A DNA stretch of 64,000 nucleotides from Chrysemys picta bellii (Eukaryota; Chordata; Testudines; Emydidae). Under the pieces are notes generated by a model. That model saw nothing but the letters and a program-made list of their open reading frames with translations, was not told the DNA's origin and searched no databases. The position numbers and the translations under genes were made by a program. The stretch is from positions 20,384,824 to 20,448,823 of the forward strand of contig NC_088801.1 of NCBI RefSeq assembly GCF_011386835.1, given 5' to 3'. Shown one piece after another: positions 19,595 to 31,870 of this stretch (position 1 is its first letter; each line of letters begins with the position of its first letter).

Positions 19595-19745
19595 CAGAAT
19601 CTGGTACTAGATGACAGGGATCACTCAAAATTGCCCTGTTCTGTTCATTCCCTCTGAAGCATCTGGCACTGGCCACTGTCAGACAGGATACTGTCCTAGA
19701 TGGATCATTGGTTTGACCCGGTATGGCTGTTCTTATGTTCTTAGG
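19595..19745 (+). repeat. CR1-type LINE 3' end
   Basis: tctgttcattccctctgaag, catctggcactggcc, gacaggatactg, agatggatcattggtttgacc and tggctgttcttatgttctta match in order the 3' UTR seen in the longer minus-strand CR1 at 42197-43605 (which ends gttcttatgttc). Only the last 150 bases are present. Confidence 0.8.
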
Positions 19746-21020
19746 CCCATTTAATTTTGATCACACATTTACCATAGGTGAAAACTTACTCACTCTGAAA
19801 CATTGGTTATCTACCATTATTGAAGGCAGGGTATGGGACTTGATAGATCAGTGATATGGTATTGTAAATTGTACATTCCACCATCAAAAATGACATTTGC
19901 TGGCAATCTCATCACACAGATTTGAGAAAATGGAAAAATAAATAACCGTATCAATCTAGGCACCATCTTCCTATACCTTCTGAGATAGAGGGGAGTTCTT
20001 TGTTTTGTACATTTTATTAGATTTCATATTTACCTAACACATTGTCAGCATTCACAATAATAGTAACAAAACCTGCAGAGATTATTATTCATAGTATAAA
20101 TAAGGATACTTAATCAATCTTAATTGTTTCCTTGAGAGATTAGAATTTATTAGGTTTTATTTATTTATAAACCTCACAATACTATTTATTTATTTATGGA
20201 CATTTAGGTACATAATCTCCTATAAAAATCTCTTTGATATTTCATTTCATTTTGGCAATTCATAAATACATGAAGTTGAAAGATATCTTTAAATAATATT
20301 AAAATTGTGACCCAAATTGAAGTTACAGCAGCATGAAATCAGGACAACCTGCCAAGCTAAACTTGAATTTCCTAATTTTGATGATTTATGGCATAATCTG
20401 AACACTAAACATATTCTTATGCTGAATGTTTTTCTGAATTTCCAGCAGGGTTTTATTTTTAAATACAAAATGGGGTGGGGAGAGGGAGACTGACTTTATC
20501 ATTCTGATTGGAAAGGGGCAAACACACAGAGCTACAATAACTTAAAAACTCTCGTATTTTATCAAACCATGTTTAAGCAATGAGATTCGGTGGATGGTGG
20601 TGTTATGGCAAGATAAGCACCCCCCCGAGGTGTACTGAGATAGAGTGTAGCTGATTACCTCTAACTCCCTTGGGATGTAATTATTTCATGATAACTATGC
20701 TGTTGGAGCTGCCTTATTGCTGTTATCAAATTTCTTTTAGCTTTATATCTAAACACATTAAACAATGACTTTGGCAACTGTGAGGTCCACTGAGATTAAT
20801 CTACCTTTTCACAATGTTTAATTGGCAGTTGGAATATTTCTTCAAGTCTGGTTTTAATTTTTCTAAAATTCCTGCAGGAATTTCTTCTTGTAGCTGGAAC
20901 AACAGAGGATTCTGATGACATCCAAATGAATCTGAAATGCACAAAGATGAATATAAAATATGTATAAAGTAGGCTAAATTAGAAAAGTAATCTGGTTAGC
21001 TAACACAGATTCCAAAGTAA
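19746..21020. other. No gene or clear repeat; part may be conserved non-coding DNA
   Basis: AT-rich unique-looking sequence without long ORFs. From about 20540 to 20900 it has balanced composition and no repeat signature, the appearance of a conserved non-coding element, but this is only an impression. Confidence 0.35.
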
Positions 21021-21022
21021 GA

Positions 21023-21330
21023 CTCTGACCTTGCAAACACTTATGCTCATGCTTAGAGTTAAACACACTAGTGTTTGCATGGTCAGGGCCCATGCAGGTA
21101 TCCAATATACCCAACTCTTTCCTTTTTATTTAGGTCCTTATCATAGCTTGTCAGAAAGAGATACAGAAAGGTACATAAGCAAAGGACTGAACTCAGATTT
21201 AAACACAAGGGTCTGATTCTACAAACACTTACCTATATGAATGATTCCATTTCATGCAAACATTTCTAGTAACAGTGGAACTACTAACATGAGTAAGGAT
21301 TACTCACATAAACCCTAACTCTTCACTGTG
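21023..21330. repeat. Fragments of a palindromic old repeat
   Basis: ctgaccttgcaaacac at 21025 and its inverted counterpart gtgtttgcatggtcag at 21071-21086 form a short foldback with cttatgctcatgcttagagt between. A related phrase, tctgattctacaaacactta, begins at 21214. These belong to the cacttaagcatgtgctt-type palindromic repeats seen again at 31725-31870. Confidence 0.5.
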
Positions 21331-22126
21331 ATGCTCACTTTCTCCATTACTCCTCCCAGGACCTGTTAAGCAAGCGGGTGATGTGTTCTGCAGATAGATT
21401 TGCAGTGGCATGCACATACAGTACAGTTGTCTGGCAGACTGGAATTTAAGTGTGTATTTGCTACCACGTCAGCCTCTAGACCAATTTCACTTTTTAAAGT
21501 GGGGGTATGATCACACACGGTTATTTCACAGAAAGAGAACTAACATGTAATTGATAATATAAAAATTAAACTTCTGTTTCTGATAACTTGATTTTGCATC
21601 AATAGTCAAATAAAAATAATTATTCAATGAATATTTGATGTACTTTATAGTCACTTACAGTAACTCTAAAGCTTTTTCAACAATTTAAAATATGGAAAAA
21701 TGGACCAAAAGTTAGAGGATTGAAGTAAATTTTACAGTTGGATGTAACAGGATGACAGGCTCTAGGACTTGCCTATAGATGCAAGATTATTGAGCCATCA
21801 TGTTGTCAGGCTGTTGATCCCTGTCTGGAGATGCAGAATTATTTCTGTTAACTCCTGTAGGGCCTATTAGCTTTAAGAACAATAAAAGGTCGACGTATCC
21901 ATTTGGAACAGAGGGAACTCTGGGATGTGATAGAGGGTTTCTGCAAAAACCAGCAAAAAACTACCACCTAGGAACAGTGCTCAGAGAAAGCTTAAGGTGA
22001 GCTTTTTGTCTTGTTATAAAGGACTTCAAGAAACTAATACATTTTAGACCATATCCAAGGTATGTACACTCTCTCCAGAGTAGGGTGGGAACGCCATTGC
22101 TTGCAATAGGATAGAGATAAATTCAC
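21331..22126. other. No gene recognised
   Basis: AT-rich unique-looking sequence with no supported ORF or repeat. Confidence 0.5.
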
Positions 22127-22140
22127 AAGGTTTTACATGT

Positions 22141-22460
22141 TTCAGAGTAGCAGCCGTGTTAGTCTGTATCCGCAAAAAGAAGAACAGGAGTACTTGTGGC
22201 ACCTTAGAGACTAACAAATTTATTAGAGCATAAGCTTTCGTGGACTACAGCCCACTTCCGAAGAAGTGGGCTGTAGTCCACGAAAGCTTATCCTCTAATA
22301 AATTTGTTAGTCTCTAAGGTGCCACAAGTACTCCTGTTCAGGATAAGCTTTCGTGGACTACAGCCCACTTCTTCGGAAGTGGGCTGTAGTCCACGAAAGC
22401 TTATGCTCTAATAAATTTGTTAGTCTCTAAGGTGCCACAAGTACTCCTGTTCTTCTTTTT
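22141..22460. mobile_element. Penelope-type repeat, double palindrome with exact 14-bp target duplication
   Basis: The 320-bp insert is bounded by perfect copies of aaggttttacatgt (22127-22140 and 22461-22474). It starts agtagcagccgtgttagtctg, then a 90-base unit (aaaaagaagaacaggagtac ... ctttcgtggactacagccc). That unit is followed by its inverted copy (22258-22340), then a short forward piece and another inverted copy ending at 22460. The element ends are therefore mirror images. Penelope-like retroelements are known for such inverted, partly duplicated ends; the family name is my inference. No coding part is present. Confidence 0.7.
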
Positions 22461-22474
22461 AAGGTTTTACATGT

Positions 22475-24029
22475 ATTTATTTAATAAATGGTGTGTGGGG
22501 GATGGTGCTGGTGGGGTTTAGGAGTATAAGAAAAGAGGTAGACTTGCACTTTGGCCCATGACATCCATATATATTAATCCTGCCATTACTGAGCTTCTGT
22601 CCATTGCACAAATTGGTTTATCTTTCCCTTTTCTCTACTCTAGCTATGCTCACTCTATCACATCTTTTTTCTCCGGCAAGTGATACATGCAAAGATAAGA
22701 TGCATTTAGTAGTGTCCTAAAGTAGGAGTTGTTTGTGTTGCATTCAGAAAAGATCCATGTCTAATTATATTAACACACATTCAGTCATAATATAAGAATC
22801 TGATCTAGATAACTGCTGCATTGCCACCTAATAATCTATTATGGCAGAGTTTTCACAGTGGAGGTTAACATTCTCAGGGGGATCCCCTGGAGAGCAGATA
22901 ACTAAAAATGAGCAAGAACTCAGTAGACTATGTATTTGAATAGTGAATTAAGATGTGGATATCACATTTTCAGTAATGAGCAGGTAAAATGATAATGGAA
23001 TGGCTCAAAACTACTGCAGTTTGAAGTAGATTTTAATTGATAGAGACTTCTAACGTGTATGAAAACTGTGCAAGTTAAATGTTGAATCTAAGATGAGGTT
23101 GATAAGAACCCATGGCACTTTTTGCAAAAGTAAAGGCATAAGTCCAATGAATTCTAATCAAGTTCCATTTTGGGTAATGACATTCTGTCTGCCTAAATTC
23201 CCCCTGCAGTTTGAACTGGCTATCTTATTCTTTCCCACCCATAACTGTTATGTAGAATTCCTTAAGTTCTGTCAGTCTCTGGTGTTAGTCCAGTGCAGTT
23301 AATTTTTAAATCCTGGCCTAAATTTCATAGAGAAATGCAACACCCATGGTGAATCAAGGTTAGAATTAAACAAAATAACCCTCACCCAGCCTGGAAACCC
23401 AGACTGTTTTATTACCTCATGAAATTGTGGCAATATGTTAAGCATAAAACAGACTTGCACTGTATGTATGCTGAAGGTGGAAGCTAATAACATGTCACAA
23501 GAAGAACATGGAATAATTAAAAAAAATCTTTCTGGGTAAACTGAAATGCTAGGTGACCATGTGGGGAAAAGGGGAAAGGGCAGCATTTTTCCCTGGGTGG
23601 GCCTCCTGGGTAAGAGAGAAGGACCATTTCAGTCCCTGCTCTTAGAAAAACTCAAAATTGCTCCATCCTAGCACCTCTTCTGACTTCCAGGGTCACAAAT
23701 CGGCCCCTAAAGAGGCAACGGAGAAGCAGGGCTTGTGCAGCTAGCAAGCCATAGTGGAGGCAACAGGCTGAATCTTCCAAAGCGCTAGTGGAGCATTCAT
23801 GCACCTCTAGATGCCAAGAAACTCAAGCAGAGATTTCGCCTCTTGCAAATAAAGAGAAAAATCTCTTGTCGCTTATCTGAAATTGTAAGCACATACATGT
23901 TAACTGCAAAATATTAGAAATTCTCTTTTCCAGCCTGCCAGCACCTGAGTTCAGGATTTTACTGAAGAACCTAATGGTACCTGTAGGCCGGTGGCCCTAA
24001 TCGTCAGTTCGGGAAAAGTAGTCAGCCAT
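22475..24029. other. No gene recognised
   Basis: Unrecognised, mostly AT-rich DNA. The frame 23299-23586 on the minus strand is not supported by composition or context. Confidence 0.45.
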
Positions 24030-24480
24030 ACCCAAATTAGTTTCAAGGCTCTGTTTATTATCTTTCCAAAAAAAGAAAGAAAGAAAAATGTGCAAGAGTA
24101 ACACAATCAATCAGATTTTCAGACTGAGGTCCTCTAGTCTCCAGTAGCTACCAAGTGGGATCTTCCCCAACTATGGGGATGGGGGGGGGGGGAGGAGAAA
24201 GGGGATTTCCCACAGGACCCATTGTCAGGAGCGTCTTGCTCTGGTTACAGAAAAGCCTGCTCCCTGCTGGTTCTCCCCACGGCGCTGGGCCCTCTTTCAG
24301 ACTGTCCAGCTGAGATTGTGGGCCACTCATGAGGCAGTGGTCAGCTGATTCCTAGCACCTGCCTGCTGGCTTCTTTCTGGAGCAGGATCGGCAGCTCCCT
24401 GACCTCATACTCCCTTGGCTACTAAAGGGCAGCTTACCCTGGTCTAGTACCCTTTTAAGCTTATACCTAAAACACAGCAG
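24030..24480 (-). repeat. Possible LTR fragment, minus strand
   Basis: Read on the minus strand, a GC-richer stretch (cagctgaccactgcctcatg ... ggagaaccagcaggg) passes a poly-C run and ends in a poly(A)-signal-like ataataaacagagcc at about 24063-24049. That layout (body, AATAAA, short tail) suits an LTR, but no ends or partner LTR were found. A (aaag)n run sits at 24064-24084. Confidence 0.25.
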
Positions 24481-24754
24481 AGTGTTGTCATGCTTTTCAG
24501 TTATTTGTATGTGTCTGATGTCACCCTGTGTTTTAGTAGAAATGGCAATTAATTACAATGTAATAGTGTGAAGCGCAAAGTTATACACTTATGGGCTAAT
24601 AACAAGGATTCTGCTATAAGCTGGGGGCTCATCAGTTTGGAAACAACAAAGGAAAAGAACTTGGGTACGTGGGCCAATCACAGGATGACTATGAAGCAGC
24701 AATATGATGTGGCTTTCCCATGTTCAGGAAGACCCATTCCCTGCCCTGAAGAGT
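24481..24754. other. No gene; possible diverged CR1 trace
   Basis: The run aagttatacacttatgggct, ataacaaggattctgctata and aacttgggtacgtgg...aatatgatgt loosely follows the CR1 ORF2 3' portion (KCKVLHLG ... DLGVxxDxxL), but divergence is high. Confidence 0.3.
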
Positions 24755-24990
24755 TTACAACTGTGGCAAAAGGATGTTCTTATGATTAAGGCACTGTACT
24801 AGGAGTTGGGGGTCCTGTGTTCAATTCCTGCCTCTGCCACAAATTGCATGTGACCTTGGGCAAATCATTTGGTCTCTTTGTGCCTCAGATCCCTCTCTAA
24901 AATGCAGATATTTGATACTTCTCTCTTTCACAGAGGTGTTGTGAGGATACATTTATAAATGTTTGTTAGGCGCTCCGATTGAGAGAGATA
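24755..24990 (+). repeat. MIR SINE, nearly full length
   Basis: It begins with the tRNA-like head (gattaaggcactgtactagg ... gttcaattcctgcctctgcc). It continues through the MIR core tgaccttgggcaaatcattt, gtctctttgtgcctcag, to agaggtgttgtgaggatac and gtttgttaggcgctccg. The B box gttcaattcc is still readable. Confidence 0.85.
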
Positions 24991-25104
24991 TACTGTACCT
25001 AGACAGATACTTTTTAAGAAGGCAAGCAACAGACAAAGGTTGGGGAGAGGGATGCAATCAAAATACTTCTACTGTACGGTAAAACTTATTTTCGATCAAA
25101 TATA

Positions 25105-25235
25105 AACTCAGGATCAGATTTACTCTTAGCTGGAGTAAATCAGTGTAATTCTATTGACATCACAGGAGCCGATTTACTGAGTGCAGGGGACTGGACTAGC
25201 TGACCTTCAGTCCCATGATTCTGTGATTTCTGTTC
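25105..25235 (+). repeat. Old dispersed repeat followed by a CR1-like tail
   Basis: The run agatttactcttagctggag, taaatcagtgtaattctatt belongs to the dispersed old repeat family. It is followed directly by gcaggggactggactagctg, accttcagtcccatgattct, the 3' tail of a CR1-type LINE. Confidence 0.55.
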
Positions 25236-27080
25236 TTTACATTGTCTTGTATGATACGTCTTCAGCCAGGCACCAAGTGCAAATTCTGTTGCTTAACAAG
25301 AAAAGAGAACATTGTGTGCTTTAGAAAATAAAATGGTTTCCCCCTTTCCTTTGAAAACATGGCACATACAGAGTCAAATCAATGACATGAATTCCTGAGC
25401 ACTGAAGGTATTACAAAAACATCACCAATGATCTGCTAACACAAAATTCAGAATGATTCAGCAGGTGAGCATATGCACATAAAACAGTAAATGCAAAAGT
25501 GTTTCTGGTCCCTTCCACTTGGTCTGAATCCTTGGCAATGTTTCTGTAACACACTTTTGGGCTCTAGTAAATGTATTTTGTTTCTCTAAACATCAGGAAT
25601 AGAGATTGGCCTGAACCAAAACCATGGATCCTAACCCTCACGCTTCTGAACTCTGAGGAAGTTCTGATCCTGATCTGGCATAGAGGTTGGTACCAAAGAA
25701 GGGTCCAAGATTAAAAGTTTTGGTTAGAATTTTGTTCTTACTTTGTCCTTGACCCTCCATTTATTTGCTTTCATCTCTGAGGTTTGTCACTAGGATTTCT
25801 CTTCAATAGGTAGAGCATTCAATTCTAAAGGGATTTCCAAAGGGGAAAATTCTGACTCGCACTCCAGTGGGGATATGTTCATGGGTGGGACTACAGGATC
25901 CAGCCCGTGGATGGAGTTTTCGTATCTTTTTGTGACCTTCGCTTGTACCATAAGGATCTAAGTGTTCCAAACTGTCCATGTTAGCTAAGTATAAAGAACT
26001 GTGTGTCAGAGTTTCAGGGTTTGTTCATTATTTTAAACTTCTTGATGTAGAAAGATGTGGCCTAAATCAAATCTTTTGGAACAATTTTGATGTGGCTTCT
26101 TTGAATGTATGCTATTAAAATGCCGGCAGGAGCAGGTATGCTAGTTGACAATATGTATTTGGTTGCCTTTTACAATAACGATGGCTGAAAATGTCACTGC
26201 CATTATACAGCACATTTTATGCTATTTGTGTAATGCCCGTAAGCCTCCTTTCCTGCTAAATAGAACTGCAAATTACTGGACCTGGGTAATCTTCTCTCAG
26301 CAGCTTGGTATTTATTTTAATTGTCAGACCAATTATTGGAGCCTTCTGGTGGAGCTGTGAATATTGCTTTGTGGACAACTAAGGAAGAGCATTAAAAAAA
26401 ATCTTCTAGGAATTAATATTTTTGAAGGAAATATATAAAATATTTTTAAAAGTTTAGGGCCCAATGCCATCAAAATATTTTTTATCACCTGGAGACTAGT
26501 ATGTACCCTCTCCTGATTGGGGGAAATAATTTAATATGATTGTAGAAAGTTTGCTGTTAATTTGCTGACATCCCATATAGTGCAGGAAATATAAACTGAT
26601 TGTAGAAGGTCGTGAAAGAAGTTTAAAAGCTCTGGTAAATTTATCAGCCTGGGCTGAAAATCATTTCAGTGAGTTCTTATAAACAGGGTCAATGGGATCT
26701 CTCTTGTAATGGGCTATGAAGTCTTCAAGTGCACTTTTCCTCAGTCTTAAAACTCTTGTACTCAAGGCCATGTACTCTTTTAAAGTCTGCAAAGAACCAC
26801 TGCAAGAGTGAGAGAATTTATGCTGATAGAGAGAAGCGGTGACTTAGACCAAAAGTCTAACCTCTCCAAATGACTAGAAGGATAGTGACTGGGTAATGCA
26901 GTAAATTACAGAGTGCAAGCCAATCATTTTAAATCTAAACCCTGTTTTTATCAAGTGTGAGATTTTAATGACTTCAAGGGCTAGAAACCTGATCTTGTAA
27001 TTCTTGTTGTACTTCATGAAAACCTTATTTTCTGTATCCCTGGGTGTTATCTCAAAGTGTGCAGGGAAGGAGGTATAGGT
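25236..27080. other. No gene; 26090-26400 resembles conserved non-coding DNA
   Basis: No supported ORF or repeat. Between about 26090 and 26400 the sequence is dense in homeodomain-type words (ttttaattgtc, accaattattgg), a Sox-like ctttgt and tatgctattt, without repeat signature. Regulatory function is only a possibility. Confidence 0.35.
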
Positions 27081-27084
27081 AGAC

Positions 27085-27352
27085 TAGAGTGAAAAGGGGA
27101 ATGTTTTGTTACTCAAGGAGGCACTGGGAGGGGAGGGAGAGGAGTTGAACAGCAGGGCTGGTGGCCCCAGACATGATTCTGCCCCCTCCCCCGAGCACTC
27201 CCCGTCCCCACTCTTCCCCCCTCCCTCCCAGTACCTCCTGCACGCTGCTGAACAGCTGTTCCCTGGCATGCAGGACCTGCTGGGAGGGAGTGGGAGGAGT
27301 TGATCAGTGGGGCCCGTGGACCCCTGGGGGTCTACGGACCCCAGTTTGAGAA
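27085..27352. mobile_element. hAT-type element fragment
   Basis: The right end ccccagtttgagaaacactg is a typical hAT terminal repeat (compare agtttgagaaccactg at 39741). The body (gaggcactgggagggg ... cagtacctcctgcacg ... tgggaggagttgatcag) shares GC-rich phrases with the element at 38761-39116. The left terminus is not clear; the flanks aggtagac and acctagac differ at two of eight positions. Confidence 0.6.
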
Positions 27353-29070
27353 ACACTGACCTAGACTATACTGAGACTGCATCGCTGAGCTCTCCTTGCA
27401 GGGAAGCTAACCTGCAAGGCCCTGGAATTTTGCTACCACTCAGGAGAGGGGTGACACTGCCGTTAGCACTGGGACACTGGAGTTGGAAGAAGGAGTAGCA
27501 GGATTATATAGAATATTGGCACCTTTAATTCAACAGTAGCATCTACTTATAAAAGCAAAGTTGTAGAGATTTTAATGGCAAGCTCTGTAGTAAGTAGTCA
27601 CTGCTACAGTACGGTGTGTGTGTCTATCATATATAAAATAACTAAGCAGGTAATATTACTTATGGCCATTGTGCATATTTTTCCCTCTGAATATATTAAA
27701 ATAAGAATTCTTGGGGTGGGGGGAGGGGTTAAAATGCTGTTGCCATAGTTTGGAGAGAGAGTTGGGCTTTTTTCCAATCACTAATATTCCATTGTCCACA
27801 CACATAAGTGGGGAAGGTGTGCATATTTTATTATTTGCTTTATTGTATTATGATTAGCTTTTTTTTTTTTTTAAAGAGTTTCACTTTTTCTCTTGTTCTT
27901 CAAGGAGGTCTTTAATCATTCTGACTTGCATGTCACTCCAGCCCAGCATTAGACTTAACCAGTGTAAACTCAAAAAGACTAATATGTATGAGTACCCATA
28001 TCTTTCTAAAGTATGATTATGGATAAAGTAGTGTTTGTTGGACCATATTTGCCTCCTGCATAACTCAGCAGATGACTACAGAGGCAAGACCAAACCATGT
28101 TACAAATTATTGCTACTGCATCTGTGTACTTTGCCCTTAAACGTTTCAGATCAGAAATAATATCTACTAACACACAAACTGTTGCATACACCCTTTTGTG
28201 TAGAGAACTATATTTTGTATATAAATAATTGTAAATGAAATTCTATGTCCATTTGTAGTCTACTGCACATATACAAAAGATGTATTTGGATAATTTCCTC
28301 AAATGTTCTAAATGAATAATGTGAATGACTGATCTGTTCATTGATGATTAATATTGGCTAGGAAGGATAAGTCGAGGCTTTGGAATTTAGGAACTGATTT
28401 TTTTTAAAAGACCAGATGGACTTTTACATGTGCATTTTACACTGTATTTGTAGCATGTGCATGCACAAATTGGGAATCTTGCCCATGATTAAGGTTAGAT
28501 AGGCATCTATCTAGACTTGAGCACACACAAATTCACAGTTTGCAGAAATGTGATAAATTTATACACATGCATGATGTAGAAAGGGGACCTTTATTTTTAA
28601 AAAATCAGATTCTAACTTGCTCATTAAATAGAAAATCTGTTCAAAACATTATTTTTCTCTATTTTATGTCAAATTTCTAAAATCAGAGGAAATCCTATTG
28701 AATTTTGAGCACACTTAAGTACTGAAATGACTTGTTCTAACTTCTTTTGTGACATTAACCCCTTCATTCTTCCAATACCCCTAACAGGAATTAGAGTACC
28801 TTGATGTAGACTTTATCCATTAACCAACTCCAGCTTTAATACTCTTTCATAAGTGGGGTTTGGGATGCAGAACACATTAATTAGCTAAATAGCTTTCAGG
28901 CTGTAACTTTTTTTCAGACACACATTTATCTCCCTCCCAAAAGTTTCTCCAAATGACAATCCACAGTAAGTACAATTACTATATTTCCCATCCCAAAGGG
29001 GAAAGGATGTTTTTCTTCTAAGAACTAAAATTCTGCATGGAAAAAAATGATGCGTACGAGATAATGGAAT
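27353..29070. other. No gene recognised
   Basis: AT-rich sequence with a 12-base T run at about 27859. No supported ORF, RNA gene or repeat. Confidence 0.5.
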
Positions 29071-29230
29071 ATTGAATTTCACTTAAACACCAGGGAAAAC
29101 TTCTTGACAGCATGCCTACTAAACAGTGGAATAGTCTCCCATGGGAAGTGATGGATGCTCCTTGGTTTATGGCAGATATGATCTAGCTGATGCCTCCTTT
29201 TAGCAACCAAGAAAGGTTAGGTGTCCAAGC
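29071..29230 (+). repeat. CR1-like LINE 3' fragment
   Basis: The run cttaaacaccagggaaaact, acagtggaatagtctcccat and gggaagtgatggatgctcc corresponds to the CR1 3' region (gtggaatagtctccc, gaagtgatgga). Confidence 0.65.
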
Positions 29231-30106
29231 TGATTCCCTTAGATTTTATCAGAACTGTCGCTAGTTTTCAAATATATCACCAAGGAGACTTTGCTGAAGT
29301 TCCCAAGCTTGGGTAGACAGTATCGCTCCTGAATTGTTCTGCTCTTTCCTTTAGGAAAGTAGTATTAGGCAATTTCAGTTGAGTGGGTGTGCTGAGTTAG
29401 TACAGTCCCAAGGGTTCCCTCCCGGTCAGGGCCAGCTGCTTTTACAGCAATTGTGGGTGTCTGCAGGCTGCCCCTCTCCATAGAACAGGGATTGTTGGCA
29501 CCTTCCCCCCATCCCAGGATGACTTTCATGGGACCTCCATTCTGGATTAAGTCAGTGGATGAATTAGCTCCACTGTCTGAAGACACTAGTAATTTGATGC
29601 AGTCTGTCAAACCCTACATCACATGAGAGTGTGTCCATACCAACATCAAAAGGAAATTGCATATGAAGGACTTAAACTTCTGTTACCAAATGTCAGTAAT
29701 TGATAAGGGCCATCATATCATGAGTTTGGCCAGTTGGTAGCTATGCTCTTGATCCTGTTATGACCATGCTGTGGCTAAAATTTCTGTACTAGATGAACAG
29801 TGCAAAGAGAAGATTCTGTACAGATAGAAATGTAAATTACTGATCAGCATGTGGTTCTGGTGGAGCTGAAGGACATAGCTGGCACAAGCCAAAAGCAACC
29901 AGCACCAGCAGTTAAAACAATGGCTATCTTGCTTTTAATATCACTCTGTATGTCCAGCAGTAAAAGAAAAGCAGCCTTCCAGAGGAAGAGAAGAGACTGG
30001 CCTGTAATGGGAAACCATATTCATTGTAATAGAGGAGAGAGATGATTTGGGTTTTATTTCCAAATGTCTCCCACAAGGGCTAGGATTGCTTTCAATCTAC
30101 AGCCAT
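29231..30106. other. No gene recognised
   Basis: Unique-looking DNA; the open frames at 29365-29610 and 29851-30045 are not supported. Confidence 0.45.
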
Positions 30107-30494
30107 AGTTAGAGCTTGTTGGGAATTTTCCATCGAAATTTTTTGCCAAAAATTTTTGACTTGGGAAAATTGAAATAAAATGTTTAATTTTGAGTTGGTT
30201 TGACCCAAATTGAAACACATCGAGATGGCTCCATCCAACATTAATCTCTGTGTGTCAGAACTGCTGTGGTGCCTCATGTCCCCATTCTCCCCAATGGTTT
30301 GAACTCCCTGGCTGGACTACATGTCCCATGATTCTCCATGGTCTCCCCTCTGACTGAGCTGCCACAATGCATCATGGCTTAGTCCACAGAAAGTTTTGAT
30401 ATTTTGATTTTGTCCCAATTTGGGACAAAAACAAATGTCGAAATAGTAGGACTTCCCATGGGATGGAAATTCAGATTTCCAATCCTCTCTAATA
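30107..30494. mobile_element. Foldback DNA element with imperfect inverted ends
   Basis: The left end agagcttgttgggaattttc and the right end, read on the other strand as agagaggattggaaatctg, are imperfect inverted repeats. Internal stretches ttttgatattttgattttg and tgtcccaatttgggaca are self-complementary. The size of about 390 bases and the shape fit a non-autonomous DNA transposon. Target duplications were not identified. Confidence 0.5.
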
Positions 30495-31724
30495 ATAATT
30501 TACTTGCCAAGACTCCTGATGTTACCAGTGTAGCTCCAAGTTTTTGGCCTCTGGATGGGGTCTCCTATGCCCTGGGGAGCTAGTAGGGGAGGAGGCACAG
30601 GTGAAGAGACATGGTAGGTGGTGGAGGGAACAAAGAACGAGAAGAGGGAGATGCCCAAGAGGTGTGGATGGGAGCCTGCATAGGTCTGTAGAAAGATTAG
30701 AATGTTATCCTTTACTAATCCTAAATACTGAACCTTTAGAGGTTCTTCCAGATGTGTGTTTTTTTTAAGGTTATGGTGGCGGGTGATGGCAGTGGGTTTG
30801 ATATGCTCTTTTATGCTTTTGTGATGCAATGTCATCAGATAATGATAGACAGAATGTAACATTAAGTGGATTTTTGTAGTCTTCTAGGATTCCAAGTGTT
30901 AAAAAATCACCTGAAAACTTTGTCCCTAATCTTTTAAGATATTGATATAAAAATTCACCAGAACTCAGGAGATATTCTTCTAGAAATCCACCTGCACCTG
31001 AGTACCAGAAATTCACCAGAAACCTTCAGTGGTCAGATGCACTTCAAATAATGTTTTTGTGAGAAGTGATGGGAAATGTATAATAAAACCACAGCAAAAT
31101 GTTTTTAGTAACATGTTCCAGTAAGTGAACCATTGAAAGTTAAGTACTTACATTAAATGAGCTGAACAACAAACTTTACCATGCGTGGGACAACAAATAG
31201 CTTCCTTTTTCTTTCCAAGCTTCCATCTCTCTAGCATGTCTATAAAAAGATAATGGTCCAAATTCATCCCTGGTGTAGCTCAGTTGACATCAACACAGTT
31301 AGAGCAAAGATTAATTTAGCCTGATGTGTCAAACATCACCATGTTCTAAGTCCCAAATTACTTTTTAATATAAGAAATGCCATCATATTCCCTATCTGCA
31401 TACCTGCTGCTTGTTAGGTTTTTTGTTTTTCATGTGCTTGCACAATTTATCGCACTATTCAGTAAGAACGGTTTAGGGTTCAATCCTATATTCCTTATGC
31501 AGGCCAAATCCCTTTGCGTAGAGCTCAGGATTAGGCCCTTGGGAAGGAACATGATTATACTTTTGTCCCCAATGAAAGTCTTCTGGTATATCCACAGCAA
31601 GTTCATAGGTGAAAGAAATAGCACTGTAGCCACTTCTGCATTTGTCACTCACTCTTCTTTTAGAGAGGAGACTTTAATTTGGGGGCATTGGTGACACAGA
31701 TGGTGATTTTATCTCCTATCCCAT
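30495..31724. other. No gene; small old-repeat copy at about 31257-31312
   Basis: The phrase tccaaattcatccctggtgtagctcagttgaca at 31257 belongs to the dispersed old repeat family. The open frames at 30500-30862 and 31377-31694 are not supported. Confidence 0.45.
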
Positions 31725-31870
31725 CCTCACTTAGGCCCCAATGTAGGAAGGCATCTTTCTTCAGGACCATATTTAAGTATGGGCTTAACTTTAAGCATGT
31801 GCTTAAATAGCTGCTTTCCTGTATAGGGATGGATGTAAGCATGAGCTTTAGTGCTTTCCTGAATTGGAGC
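31725..31870. repeat. Palindromic cacttaagcatgtgctt-type repeat
   Basis: ggccccaatgtaggaaggca on the left mirrors tagtgctttcctgaattgga on the right. Inside, gggcttaactttaagcatgt, gcttaaatag and gtaagcatgagcttta are the classic inverted words of this old sauropsid foldback repeat. Confidence 0.65.

Noticed and set aside
27084..27498. Overlapping ORFs on both strands with Pro/Ser-rich products.
   Set aside because: They lie in a GC-rich hAT fragment and have no domain.
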